Assembly: GCA_030848545.1 (NCBI GenBank)
Contig: JAVDCA010000012.1
Location: forward strand, 62,001 to 126,000
DNA length: 64,000 nt
Origin: Astrobacterium formosum
GTDB taxonomy: Bacteria; Pseudomonadota; Alphaproteobacteria; Rhizobiales; Xanthobacteraceae
Reading direction: 5' to 3'
Below the pieces are notes generated by a model. The model worked only from the letters and a program-made list of their open reading frames with translations, was not told the origin of the DNA and did not search any database. The first letter of the stretch is position 1, and every line of letters starts with the position of its first letter. Of the stretch, positions 35,842-44,490 are shown one piece after another. Both the position numbers and the translations under genes were made by a program.

Positions 35842-35850
35842 GTTAACCAT
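35842..35850 (+). promoter_or_regulatory. GTTAACCAT element upstream of the first metallophosphoesterase gene
   Basis: GTTAACCAT lies in the LysR/phosphoesterase intergenic region; its GTTAAC-C heptamer ends 144 bases before the start codon. TTAACCAT is the half-site I know for the alphaproteobacterial cell-cycle regulator CtrA. The same nonamer, with similar flanks (GTCATT before it), precedes the second metallophosphoesterase gene at 62885. Confidence 0.5.
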
Positions 35851-35991
35851 TGCTCACCACGGCGCGGACGGGCGTCGGTTCGACGACACGACGGAGTGCG
35901 ATGGGACACCATCGAAGGCGCGGGACGGGTTTCCGCGTCGCTCTTCCGGCATGCGTTCGCGCTCGTCCCTCATGTCAGAACGAGGATGACC

Positions 35992-38900
35992 ATGACGACC
36001 TTCGCGAACGCTTCCGGATCCGGAGAGCTTCTGCCCGACGGCACCGACTCCGGCGTGCTGGCATTTCCGGCCAGTACCGCCCAGGGCGGCTTCCTGGTCG
36101 ACCCGAACATCGCCGGCCCGGTCGCGAGCTACACGATGGTATTCGACATCGACGTTGCCGCCGCTGACATGGGCGGCTTCATGGCCTTGTTCCAGACCGA
36201 TACGACCAATACCAGCGACGCGGAATTCTTCATCAAGAAGGCCGGGTCGAGCTTCGGCGTCGGCATCAGCAGCGACTACGACGGCGCAGCTTCGCTGGGC
36301 GACTGGCACCGCGTCGCGGTGACGGTCTCGGCCAACGGCAACGGCACGTCGTTGATGTCGAAGTATATCGACGGCCAGCTCGTCGATACCCAGAGCGTCG
36401 ATACGGCGCGCTTCACCGTCTCCGACAACGGCTTTCTCATCCTCGCCGATGAGGACGGCGAGACCGGCGCCGGCCTGCTCAACTCGTTCCTGTTCGTCGA
36501 CAAGGCGATGACGACCGCGGAGGTCGGCGCGCTGGGCGGCGTCCATGCCGGCGGCATCCTGTCCGCCGCCCCGGCCGACACCCATGCGGTCCAATTCGAC
36601 TTCGACGGAGCCAACCTCACCCCCACTTTCGGGAACGGCACCATCACCGATCTGTCCAGCCCGCCGCCCGAGCCGCCGGTCGAGGCGGTGGCAGTGATCG
36701 ACAACATCGAAGACATGATGGTCACGCCGACTGCCGAGAATGTCGTGATCGACCTCGCGACCGTGTTCAAGGGGGAGGGGCTGACCTATACGGTGGAGAC
36801 CGCCGAAGGCGCGGTCGTCGACGCGACCATCGTCGACGGCAAGCTCACCCTCGATTTCGACGAACTCGGCTTTTCGGACGTTCGCATCACCGCGACCGAC
36901 GCCGACGGCAATGTCGCCAAGGACACCTTCCGGGTCCGCGTCGCCGGCGAGCACGCCTACACGGTCGCGGTTTTGCCCGACACCCAGGATTACACTGACA
37001 ATGCCCGCCTTTCGCACATCTTCGGCGATATGACGCAGTGGCTGGTCGACCAGAAGGACACGTTGAATATCAAGTTCGTGATCCATGTCGGTGACGTCAC
37101 CCAGCACAACCAGGTGGGCGAGTGGGACATCGCCGAGGCGGCGTTGCGCAAGCTCGATGGTGTCATCCCGTACTCGCTGCTGCCCGGCAACCACGACCAG
37201 GCGGCCGGCGGTTCGGCCGCCGACCATTCGTCAGTGAATCTCGACGAGCGCTTTTCGCCGGATAAGCAGGAAGCCACCAACCCGGACAATTTCGGCGGCG
37301 CCTACGATCAGGAGACCAACAGTGCCCGCAACACTTGGTCGACCTTCGAGGGAGAGGACGGCACCAAGTGGCTGGTCCTGTCCATGGAGTTCGGGCCGCG
37401 CGACGACGTGATCCGCTGGGCGAGCGACGTCATCGAGGGCCATCTCGACCACCGCGTCATCGTCGTCTCGCACGCACTCACCGATTATGCCGGCCGCCAC
37501 GATCCGCTCGGCGGGCCGCTCTACGACGAGGGCGCCGGCTACGACTACGGCATGGGCCGCGACCCGCAGGGTGCCAATGACGGCGAGACGGTCTATCGCG
37601 AACTGCTGGCCAAGTATCCCAACATCTCCATGACCTTTTCGGGTCATATCTTCGGCGACGGCGCGGAGACCAATGTCAGCTACTCGCAGTATGGCAATCC
37701 GGTGTTCGAGTTCCTGGTCAACTACCAGAACGGAATTTCGCGCGAGATCACCGGCAACGGCAACGAGGCGCTGGGCAGCAATGGCGGCAACGGTGCCATG
37801 CGCTTGGTCGTCATCGATCCCGACAACAACACTGTGTCCACCGAGACCTACTTCACCGAGTTCGACGATTACCTCGACGGCTACCGGGTGAAGCCCGAGA
37901 CTGACCGCGACGGCCTGACGGGCGAATACCGCGGCCACCAGGAGACCTTCGACAACGTCGATATGGGTACGCCCGATCTCTTCGCCATGGCCAAGGCGGG
38001 AGACGATCTGTTCGTCACGGCGGCGAGCGGCGAGAAGTCCATGGCGGTCACGCTCGACGCCGCTTCTTCGCTCAACCCCAAGAGCGAGGCCTTGTCCTAC
38101 GCCTGGATCGACGAGAATGGCGACGTGATCGCCACCGGCGCCACGCCGAATGTCGAGCTCGGCCTCGGCAAGCACGAGCTCACCCTCAAGGTGACAGACG
38201 GCCAGGGCGTCGTCACCACCGACCAGGTGCTGGTGGTGGTGCGCGGCGACGCCACGCTCCTGAGCGAGAATTTCAACGACGGCAATGCGGACGGCTGGAG
38301 CACGGGCCCGCGTCAGGGCGTCGACATCGCGGTCGGGGCGCCGACCGAGTTCGGTATCCCGGCGCTTTCGTCCGACGACAAGGTCGCCTTCGTGCCGGCG
38401 CTCGCCAATGGCGAGAAGTTTTTCCTTACACCGTTGCCGGGTGTGCCGAACGGAACGGTGATCACCTCTTACTCACTGATCTACGACATCTACGTGCCCA
38501 AGGCGACCGCGTCGCACTTCACCTCCCTGTTCCAGACCGACATCACCAATGCCAGCGACGCCGAACTGTTCATCCGCACCAATGCGGACGGCACCGGCGG
38601 CGTCGGCATCTCCGGTGACTACACCGGCGCCTTCCAGTACGACGCCTGGCAACGCCTCGCTTTCACCTTCGTGGACAACCACGACGGCACCCTGACGCTG
38701 TCGAAATACATCAATGGCGTCCTGGTCGGAACGCAGGGCGTTGCGGCCGACCGTTTCGGCCTCGACATCTCCAAAGGCGCCCTGATGTTCTCCGACGAAG
38801 ACGGTGAGAACTCGCCGCTCTACGTCTCGAGTCTGCTGGTGACCGACAAGGTCTATTCCGGTGCAGAGATCTCCGCGCTTGGCGGCGCGACCGCCGGCGG

Positions 38901-41787
38901 CATCGCGCCGACGGCGCCGACGATCTATTCGACCCAGTTCGACTTCACGACTGCGGACCTCGCCCCGACCTACGGGCCGGCGGATCTCGGCCTCACCCAG
39001 GGCGGCGAGACCGGCGCCTTCTTGCTCAAAGGCACGGTGTTCTCGCGCCCCGACGCGGAGGCCGGCATGCCGGCTCCCGAGGCGGCGCTGTGGGACATGT
39101 CGGATGCGGCCGGCAATAAGCTGGTGTGGTCGGGCGAGGGCTCGGAGCACTGGTCCGATTACGTCTTCGAGGCCGGCATCACCTCGATGGACAACGACAC
39201 GATCGGCCTGATCTTCTACTACCAGGACGATCAGAACTATTATCGCTTCACCATGGACGGCGAGACCAACCGCCGCCTGCTCGTCAAGGTCAAGGACGGC
39301 ATCGAGACCGTGCTGGCCGAGAGCCATATGGGCTACCAGTTCAATATTGAGCTGAAGGTCAAGGTCGCGATCGTCGACAACGTCATCAACGTCTTCCTCG
39401 GCGACAAGAACGTGTTCGACGGACCGGTGGTCGACGCCACCGCGCCGCTCGACCACGGCACGGTCGGCCTCTACTCCAGCGGGCAACGCTCGAGCGTCTT
39501 CGACGACGTGGTGGTGACCCGTGCCGATCTCACCGCCCAGGCGGGCGAGGACCAGCGCTTGGCCGACACCGACGGCGACGGCAAGGTGGCGGTCACGCTC
39601 GATGGTGACGGCTCGTTCGGCCTCACCGACATCGTCTCGTGGACGTGGACGGATGCGCAGGGACACGTGGTCGCGACCGGCAAGACGCCGACGGTCGAAC
39701 TCGCGGTCGGGGACCATGACCTGACGCTGACGGTCGCCGACGCCGGCGGCAGGACGGCGAGCGACCGTGTCGATGTCGAGGTGGTCGCTCACAGCAAGCT
39801 GCTGGTTTCGGACAGCTTCTCCTCCGATGCCTCGCTCGCCAAATGGACGATCGTCGACGAAGGCGAGTTCGGTGGCGTCGGGCTCAACGGCACCGCGTCG
39901 CAATGGACGATCCAGGACGGCCGGCTGGTGCAGGCGAGCGATCTGCAGAGCCGCGAGCTGACCTGGGACGGTGCCAGCAATCCGGACTATTGGCAGCGCG
40001 GCTGGTCGCCGCTCGGCGACGGCGTCAACGTGCTGCGCGTCGGCACCTATGCGCTGTGGAACGATCCGGCGGCCCTGCAGTGGGACGACTACTCGATCCA
40101 GGCCACCGTCGCGACGCCGGACAATGACGGTCTCGGCTTCCTGTTCCACTACACCGATGCCAAAAACTACTACAAGCTCGAGCTCGATGCCGACGGCGTC
40201 CTCGACCGTGATCCGTCCAACGGTGCCGGCAGCGTCTTCAACCTGATCCGCATGCGCGACGGCATCGAGGAAATCCTCGGCCAGGTGCCGGGCAAGTACG
40301 AGCCCGGCGAGGCGTTCACGCTACGGGTCGACATCGTCGGCAACCGGATCACGGCCTGGATCAACGGCGAGGCGATCTTCGCCTACGCGATCGAGGATCA
40401 CGGCAACGAAAAGGGCACCGTCGGCCTCTATTCATGGGGGAACGCCGGGCTCAGCTTCGACGATGTGGTCGTGATCGATCTTTCCACCGGCGAGCCGCCG
40501 ATCGACGGCGACATCGCCGGCACCGCCGGCGCCGATGTTCTCGCGGGCGGAGAGGGCGACGACACCATTTCGGGCCTCGCCGGCAACGATCGACTCTCCG
40601 GTGACGCGGGCGACGACACTCTGTATGGCGGCCTGGGCGACGACCTGCTCGCCGGCGGGATCGGTGACGATGCACTCGACGGCGGCGTGGGCAACGACCT
40701 TCTCGCCGGCGGCGCCGGCGACGACGTGATCGACGGCGGCGACGGTATCGACACCGTGTCGTATGCCGACGATGCGGCTGGCGTCGTGGTCGGCCTCGCG
40801 GCCGGCGAGGCGTCCGGCGACCACGTCGGTACCGATACGCTTATCGGCATCGAGAACGTCATTGGTGGAGCCGGCAACGATACGCTGATCGGCGACGATG
40901 CGGCGAACGTGCTCGATGGCGGCCTCGGCGACGACGCGATCGATGGCGGTGACGGGAACGACACGCTGCTCGGTGGAGGCGGCAACGACGTGCTGACGGG
41001 CGGCGCGGGTGACGATGTCATCCGGGCCGGCGCCGGCAACGACACCATCGCGGGCGGGGCCGGTTTCGACACCCTCGATCTCTCCGACGCCACCGGGGCG
41101 ATCTCGCTCGACACGGCGGCGGGCCGCGCCTCCGGGGCCGGCATCGGCACCGACACCTTCACCGGCATCGAGGCGTTCCGCTTCGGCGCCGGCAACGACG
41201 TGGTGACCGGCGGCAACGGCGACGAGATCTTCGACGGCGGTGCCGGCAACGACACCCTGAAAGGTGGTGCCGGCGACGATCAGCTCGCGGGTGGCGACGG
41301 CAACGACACGCTCGACGGCGGGTCGGGCGACGACGTGGTCGCCGGCGGTGTCGGCGACGACATCCTCAAGGGCGGCTCGGGCGACGACACGGTCGATGGC
41401 GGCGAGGGCGTCGACAATATCGACGCCGGTTCGGGCGACGACATCGTCACGGCCGGTGCCGGCAACGACGTGGTCAATGGCGGTTCGGGTAACGACGCCA
41501 TCACCGGCGGCCTCGGCAACGATGTGCTCACCGGCGGCTCCGGCCACGACGTGTTCGTGTTCGCGGCCGGCTTCGGCAAGGACACCATCAAGGACTTCGC
41601 CCTGACCGGTTCGATCTCCGACATGATCGAGTTCTCCTCCGACCTGTTCGCGGACTTCTCCGAGGTGATGTCGCACGCGACCCAGTCGGGTGCGGACGTC
41701 CTGCTTTCGATCGACGCCGACACCACGTTGACGCTCGCCAACGTCAGGCTCGCTGCGCTTGCTACCGACGACTTCCGCTTCGCCTGA
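35992..41787 (+). CDS. Secreted RTX calcineurin-type metallophosphoesterase, 1931 aa
   Basis: Start 35992 has GAGG six bases upstream; an ATG at 35986 overlaps that site. A concanavalin-like domain occupies about 1-220. The metallophosphoesterase core follows with Asp330 (PDTQ), Asp368 (HVGDVTQ), Asn400-His401-Asp402 (GNHD), His494 and His552 (SGH), a complete dimetal set. After it come PKD-like (about 670-755 and 1185-1265), a second concanavalin-like (about 757-990) and further beta-sandwich domains, then RTX repeats from about 1510 and the 241-residue cassette. It has no signal peptide; type I secretion is implied. It should cleave phosphomono- or diesters outside the cell; the substrate is unknown. 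Confidence 0.87.
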   Translation: MTTFANASGSGELLPDGTDSGVLAFPASTAQGGFLVDPNIAGPVASYTMVFDIDVAAADMGGFMALFQTDTTNTSDAEFFIKKAGSSFGVGISSDYDGAASLGDWHRVAVTVSANGNGTSLMSKYIDGQLVDTQSVDTARFTVSDNGFLILADEDGETGAGLLNSFLFVDKAMTTAEVGALGGVHAGGILSAAPADTHAVQFDFDGANLTPTFGNGTITDLSSPPPEPPVEAVAVIDNIEDMMVTPTAENVVIDLATVFKGEGLTYTVETAEGAVVDATIVDGKLTLDFDELGFSDVRITATDADGNVAKDTFRVRVAGEHAYTVAVLPDTQDYTDNARLSHIFGDMTQWLVDQKDTLNIKFVIHVGDVTQHNQVGEWDIAEAALRKLDGVIPYSLLPGNHDQAAGGSAADHSSVNLDERFSPDKQEATNPDNFGGAYDQETNSARNTWSTFEGEDGTKWLVLSMEFGPRDDVIRWASDVIEGHLDHRVIVVSHALTDYAGRHDPLGGPLYDEGAGYDYGMGRDPQGANDGETVYRELLAKYPNISMTFSGHIFGDGAETNVSYSQYGNPVFEFLVNYQNGISREITGNGNEALGSNGGNGAMRLVVIDPDNNTVSTETYFTEFDDYLDGYRVKPETDRDGLTGEYRGHQETFDNVDMGTPDLFAMAKAGDDLFVTAASGEKSMAVTLDAASSLNPKSEALSYAWIDENGDVIATGATPNVELGLGKHELTLKVTDGQGVVTTDQVLVVVRGDATLLSENFNDGNADGWSTGPRQGVDIAVGAPTEFGIPALSSDDKVAFVPALANGEKFFLTPLPGVPNGTVITSYSLIYDIYVPKATASHFTSLFQTDITNASDAELFIRTNADGTGGVGISGDYTGAFQYDAWQRLAFTFVDNHDGTLTLSKYINGVLVGTQGVAADRFGLDISKGALMFSDEDGENSPLYVSSLLVTDKVYSGAEISALGGATAGGIAPTAPTIYSTQFDFTTADLAPTYGPADLGLTQGGETGAFLLKGTVFSRPDAEAGMPAPEAALWDMSDAAGNKLVWSGEGSEHWSDYVFEAGITSMDNDTIGLIFYYQDDQNYYRFTMDGETNRRLLVKVKDGIETVLAESHMGYQFNIELKVKVAIVDNVINVFLGDKNVFDGPVVDATAPLDHGTVGLYSSGQRSSVFDDVVVTRADLTAQAGEDQRLADTDGDGKVAVTLDGDGSFGLTDIVSWTWTDAQGHVVATGKTPTVELAVGDHDLTLTVADAGGRTASDRVDVEVVAHSKLLVSDSFSSDASLAKWTIVDEGEFGGVGLNGTASQWTIQDGRLVQASDLQSRELTWDGASNPDYWQRGWSPLGDGVNVLRVGTYALWNDPAALQWDDYSIQATVATPDNDGLGFLFHYTDAKNYYKLELDADGVLDRDPSNGAGSVFNLIRMRDGIEEILGQVPGKYEPGEAFTLRVDIVGNRITAWINGEAIFAYAIEDHGNEKGTVGLYSWGNAGLSFDDVVVIDLSTGEPPIDGDIAGTAGADVLAGGEGDDTISGLAGNDRLSGDAGDDTLYGGLGDDLLAGGIGDDALDGGVGNDLLAGGAGDDVIDGGDGIDTVSYADDAAGVVVGLAAGEASGDHVGTDTLIGIENVIGGAGNDTLIGDDAANVLDGGLGDDAIDGGDGNDTLLGGGGNDVLTGGAGDDVIRAGAGNDTIAGGAGFDTLDLSDATGAISLDTAAGRASGAGIGTDTFTGIEAFRFGAGNDVVTGGNGDEIFDGGAGNDTLKGGAGDDQLAGGDGNDTLDGGSGDDVVAGGVGDDILKGGSGDDTVDGGEGVDNIDAGSGDDIVTAGAGNDVVNGGSGNDAITGGLGNDVLTGGSGHDVFVFAAGFGKDTIKDFALTGSISDMIEFSSDLFADFSEVMSHATQSGADVLLSIDADTTLTLANVRLAALATDDFRFA
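41062..41787 (+). repeat. 726-bp C-terminal RTX/secretion cassette, copy 2
   Basis: Same length and order of motifs as copy 1. It carries the alternative ending 'FADFSEVMSHATQSGADVLLS', also seen in the copies at 47359 and 61782, showing that two sequence variants of the export signal segregate among the genes. Confidence 0.85.
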
Positions 41788-41814
41788 GGCAGACGTCACG
41801 GGGGCCAATCAAAA

Positions 41815-41844
41815 CTATGGGGCGCCCTCACGGGCGCCCCATAG
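41815..41844 (+). terminator. GC-rich hairpin terminator after metallophosphoesterase
   Basis: CTATGGGGCGCCC-TCAC-GGGCGCCCCATAG is a perfect 13-bp stem 27 bases after the stop. No long T run follows. Its GGGGCGCCC core matches the hairpins after the other cassette genes. Confidence 0.8.
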
Positions 41845-42000
41845 ATACGATCGCGACGTTGGGCAAATCGAATTCGATCTTTCCTGCCGTCGTTGCGTCC
41901 GCGCGGCGGCGGCTCCTTGCGTGGCCGACCGGCACCGCGAGACGGCTGGGCGGGATGCCACATGACGCAAACCTGCTTCGCCGACGAAAGGTCGGTATCG

Positions 42001-42026
42001 TCAATCAATCGTTAACGCAACGTCAT
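42001..42026 (+). promoter_or_regulatory. Conserved GTTAACG element upstream of second GDPD gene
   Basis: TCAATCAATC followed by GTTAACGCAACGTCAT is repeated with one change at 44334-44359. GTTAACG ends 139 bases before the start codon. The remaining part of the 368-base gap 41788-42155 holds the terminator and a pyrimidine-rich leader; no gene is seen. Confidence 0.55.
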
Positions 42027-42155
42027 CTGCGGCTGATAGCCAACGCCTCGTCGGCCCGAGCATTGGAGCCAGCTCGCTCGATCGCTTCGCTCGCGTTTGC
42101 TCTCGTCGCGATTTTGCCGTCGCGGCGCATGCCATCATCTTTTGGAGAATGCACC

Positions 42156-44171
42156 ATGTCTGACATCACCCTCTACGCGCATCGTGGCACCGATCCGTAC
42201 CCCGATCATTCGCGCGAAGCCCATGTCTGGGCCGCCAATTGGGGCGCGGACTTCATCGAGCCGGACCTTTGGCTGACCAAAGATGGCGTGCTCGTCGTCA
42301 GCCACGACAATCACAACTATTCCAATCTGACCTATGCGGAGGCTAAGGCCCTCGAACCCGCGCTGCAGACGTTCGGCGAGGTCATCGAGCTCGTCAAGGA
42401 GATGTCGATCGAGACCGGTCGTGCCATCGGCATCATTCCCGAGACCAAGAACACCAATTATGCGACCAGCGAAGCCGTCATCCAGGAGCTGATCGCGCAC
42501 GACTTCACCGATCCGGATCGGGTCGTGATCCAGAGCTTCCAGTCGGCCAATCTGCAGATGCTGCATGACACCATCATGCCGCAATACGGTGTCGACCTGC
42601 CGCTCGCCTACCTCGGCTACAGCATGGCGAATCCCGAGCAGATCGCGACCTACGCCGACGTCCTGGCGCCCAACGTCCGCGCCATCACGGCGGACGGCGT
42701 CGCCGCCGCGCACGCCGCGGGGTTGCAAGTCGTCGCCTGGACGATCACCGGCACCGAGGCCGAAATCCAGAGCCTCATTGACATGGGTGTCGACGGCGTT
42801 TTCGCCAACGAGACCAATACGGCCCGCGAAAGCATCGCGAACATCAAAAGCGTAACCGTCGTTTATGGCACCGAGTCGGACGACGAGGTCTCCACAACGG
42901 CCGGCGACGACCTGGTCTACGCCATGAAGGGTGACGACACCATCAGCGTCGGTGAAGGCAACGACGTGGTGTACGGCGACGCCGGCGACGACGTCGTCTA
43001 CGGCGAGGCCGGAAATGACGTTCTGTTCGGCGGCGCGAACGACGACGCCCTCTTCGGCGGCGAGGGCGACGACGTGCTGGTCGGCGGAGTCAATGACGAC
43101 GAACTCGACGGCGGCGACGGCGTCGACACCGTCTCCTATCTGGCCGGCCTGAGCGACACGGCCGGGGTTGAAGTCGATCTGTCGGCCGGCATCGCTAGCG
43201 GCGAGGAATCCGGCGCCGACACGCTCACCGGCATCGAGAACGTCATCGGCGGCAAAGGCAACGACAAGCTGACGGGCGACGATGCCGCCAACCTTCTCGA
43301 TGGCAGCGCCGGCAACGACACGCTCGACGGCGGCGCCGGGAACGACACATTGCTCGGCGGTGCCGGCGACGACGTGCTGACGGGCGGCGACGGCGATGAC
43401 GTCCTGCAAGGCGGTGAAGGCGACGACACCATCGCGGGCGGGGCGGGCTTCGACACCCTCGACCTCTCCGGTGCCACCGGGGCGATCTCGCTCGACCTGG
43501 CGGCGGGCCGCGCCTCGGGCGCCGGCATCGGCTCCGACACCTTCACCGGCATCGAGGCGTTCCGCTTCGGCGCCGGCAACGACGTGGTGACGGGCGGCAA
43601 CGGTGACGAGATCTTCGACGGCGGCGCCGGCAACGACACCCTCAAAGGTGGTGCCGGCGACGACCAGCTCGCGGGTGGCGACGGCAACGACACGGTCGAC
43701 GGCGGTTCGGGCGACGACGTGGTTGCCGGCGGTGCCGGCGACGACACCCTCAAGGGTGGCTCGGGCGACGACACGGTCGATGGCGGCGAGGGCATCGACA
43801 AGATCGACGCCGGCTCGGGCGACGACATCGTCACGGCCGGTGCCGGCAACGACACTGTGATCGGCGGCTCGGGTAACGACACCATCACCGGCGGCCTCGG
43901 CAACGATGTGCTCACCGGGGGCTCTGGCCACGACGTGTTCGTGTTCGCGGCCGGCTTCGGCAAGGACATGGTCAAGGACTTCGCGCTGACCGGCTCGAGC
44001 TCCGACGTGATCGAGTTCTCGTCCGACCTGTTCGACGACTTCGCCGACGTGATGGCGAATGCCGAGCAGGTGGGTGCGGACGTCCTGATCTCGGTCGACG
44101 CCGACACCACGCTGACGCTCGCCAACGTCAAGCTCGCTGCGCTTGCCACCGACGACTTCCGCTTCGCCTGA
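42156..44171 (+). CDS. Secreted RTX glycerophosphodiester phosphodiesterase, 671 aa
   Basis: Start at 42156 with GGAG eight bases before; the open frame upstream is non-coding leader. Residues 1-232 are a GDPD domain with His9-Arg10, Glu35-x-Asp37 and His50. RTX nonapeptides begin at about 240 and the shared cassette covers 431-671. This is the minimal member of the family: enzyme, calcium-binding repeats and export signal with no accessory domains. Its GDPD domain is closer to that of the next gene than to the first GDPD protein (both share 'HRG..PYPDHSREA.VWA.NWGADFIEPDL'). Confidence 0.9.
   Translation: MSDITLYAHRGTDPYPDHSREAHVWAANWGADFIEPDLWLTKDGVLVVSHDNHNYSNLTYAEAKALEPALQTFGEVIELVKEMSIETGRAIGIIPETKNTNYATSEAVIQELIAHDFTDPDRVVIQSFQSANLQMLHDTIMPQYGVDLPLAYLGYSMANPEQIATYADVLAPNVRAITADGVAAAHAAGLQVVAWTITGTEAEIQSLIDMGVDGVFANETNTARESIANIKSVTVVYGTESDDEVSTTAGDDLVYAMKGDDTISVGEGNDVVYGDAGDDVVYGEAGNDVLFGGANDDALFGGEGDDVLVGGVNDDELDGGDGVDTVSYLAGLSDTAGVEVDLSAGIASGEESGADTLTGIENVIGGKGNDKLTGDDAANLLDGSAGNDTLDGGAGNDTLLGGAGDDVLTGGDGDDVLQGGEGDDTIAGGAGFDTLDLSGATGAISLDLAAGRASGAGIGSDTFTGIEAFRFGAGNDVVTGGNGDEIFDGGAGNDTLKGGAGDDQLAGGDGNDTVDGGSGDDVVAGGAGDDTLKGGSGDDTVDGGEGIDKIDAGSGDDIVTAGAGNDTVIGGSGNDTITGGLGNDVLTGGSGHDVFVFAAGFGKDMVKDFALTGSSSDVIEFSSDLFDDFADVMANAEQVGADVLISVDADTTLTLANVKLAALATDDFRFA
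43446..44171 (+). repeat. 726-bp C-terminal RTX/secretion cassette, copy 3
   Basis: Same length as the others. Its last 150 bases match copy 1 ('DDFADVMANAEQVGADVLIS') rather than copy 2. Confidence 0.85.
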
Positions 44172-44201
44172 GGCGGACACCCGACGGCTTCAAGATCGAT
44201 A

Positions 44202-44225
44202 ACGGGGCGCCTCGCGGCGCCCCGT
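44202..44225 (+). terminator. GC-rich hairpin terminator after second GDPD gene
   Basis: ACGGGGCGCC-TCGC-GGCGCCCCGT is a perfect 10-bp stem 31 bases after the stop, followed by CTTCT. Confidence 0.82.
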
Positions 44226-44333
44226 CTTCTACTACGAATGACGGAGTCGAGCGCTTTCGACGGGCCCATTCTCCAGAGACCGCGCATGGATCGGAGGAGG
44301 CCCATCGACACTGGAAGAGGAAGGGCGGCGTTG

Positions 44334-44359
44334 TCAATCAATCGTCAACGCAACGTCAT
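44334..44359 (+). promoter_or_regulatory. Conserved GTCAACG element upstream of third GDPD gene
   Basis: 25 of 26 bases equal the element at 42001-42026; the single change is GTTAACG to GTCAACG. It ends its heptamer 141 bases before the start codon. The 319-base gap 44172-44490 otherwise contains the terminator and a pyrimidine-rich leader. Confidence 0.55.
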
Positions 44360-44490
44360 TTTCGATTGGTAGCGATCACATCACCGATTCGAGACCGGAG
44401 TCGGTCCTCTCGTTCAGCTCGACTCTCCTTCGCTCCCTCGATGACACCGCCGCTGCGGCTCGTGACGTCGTTCTCTTTGGAGTATGCACC

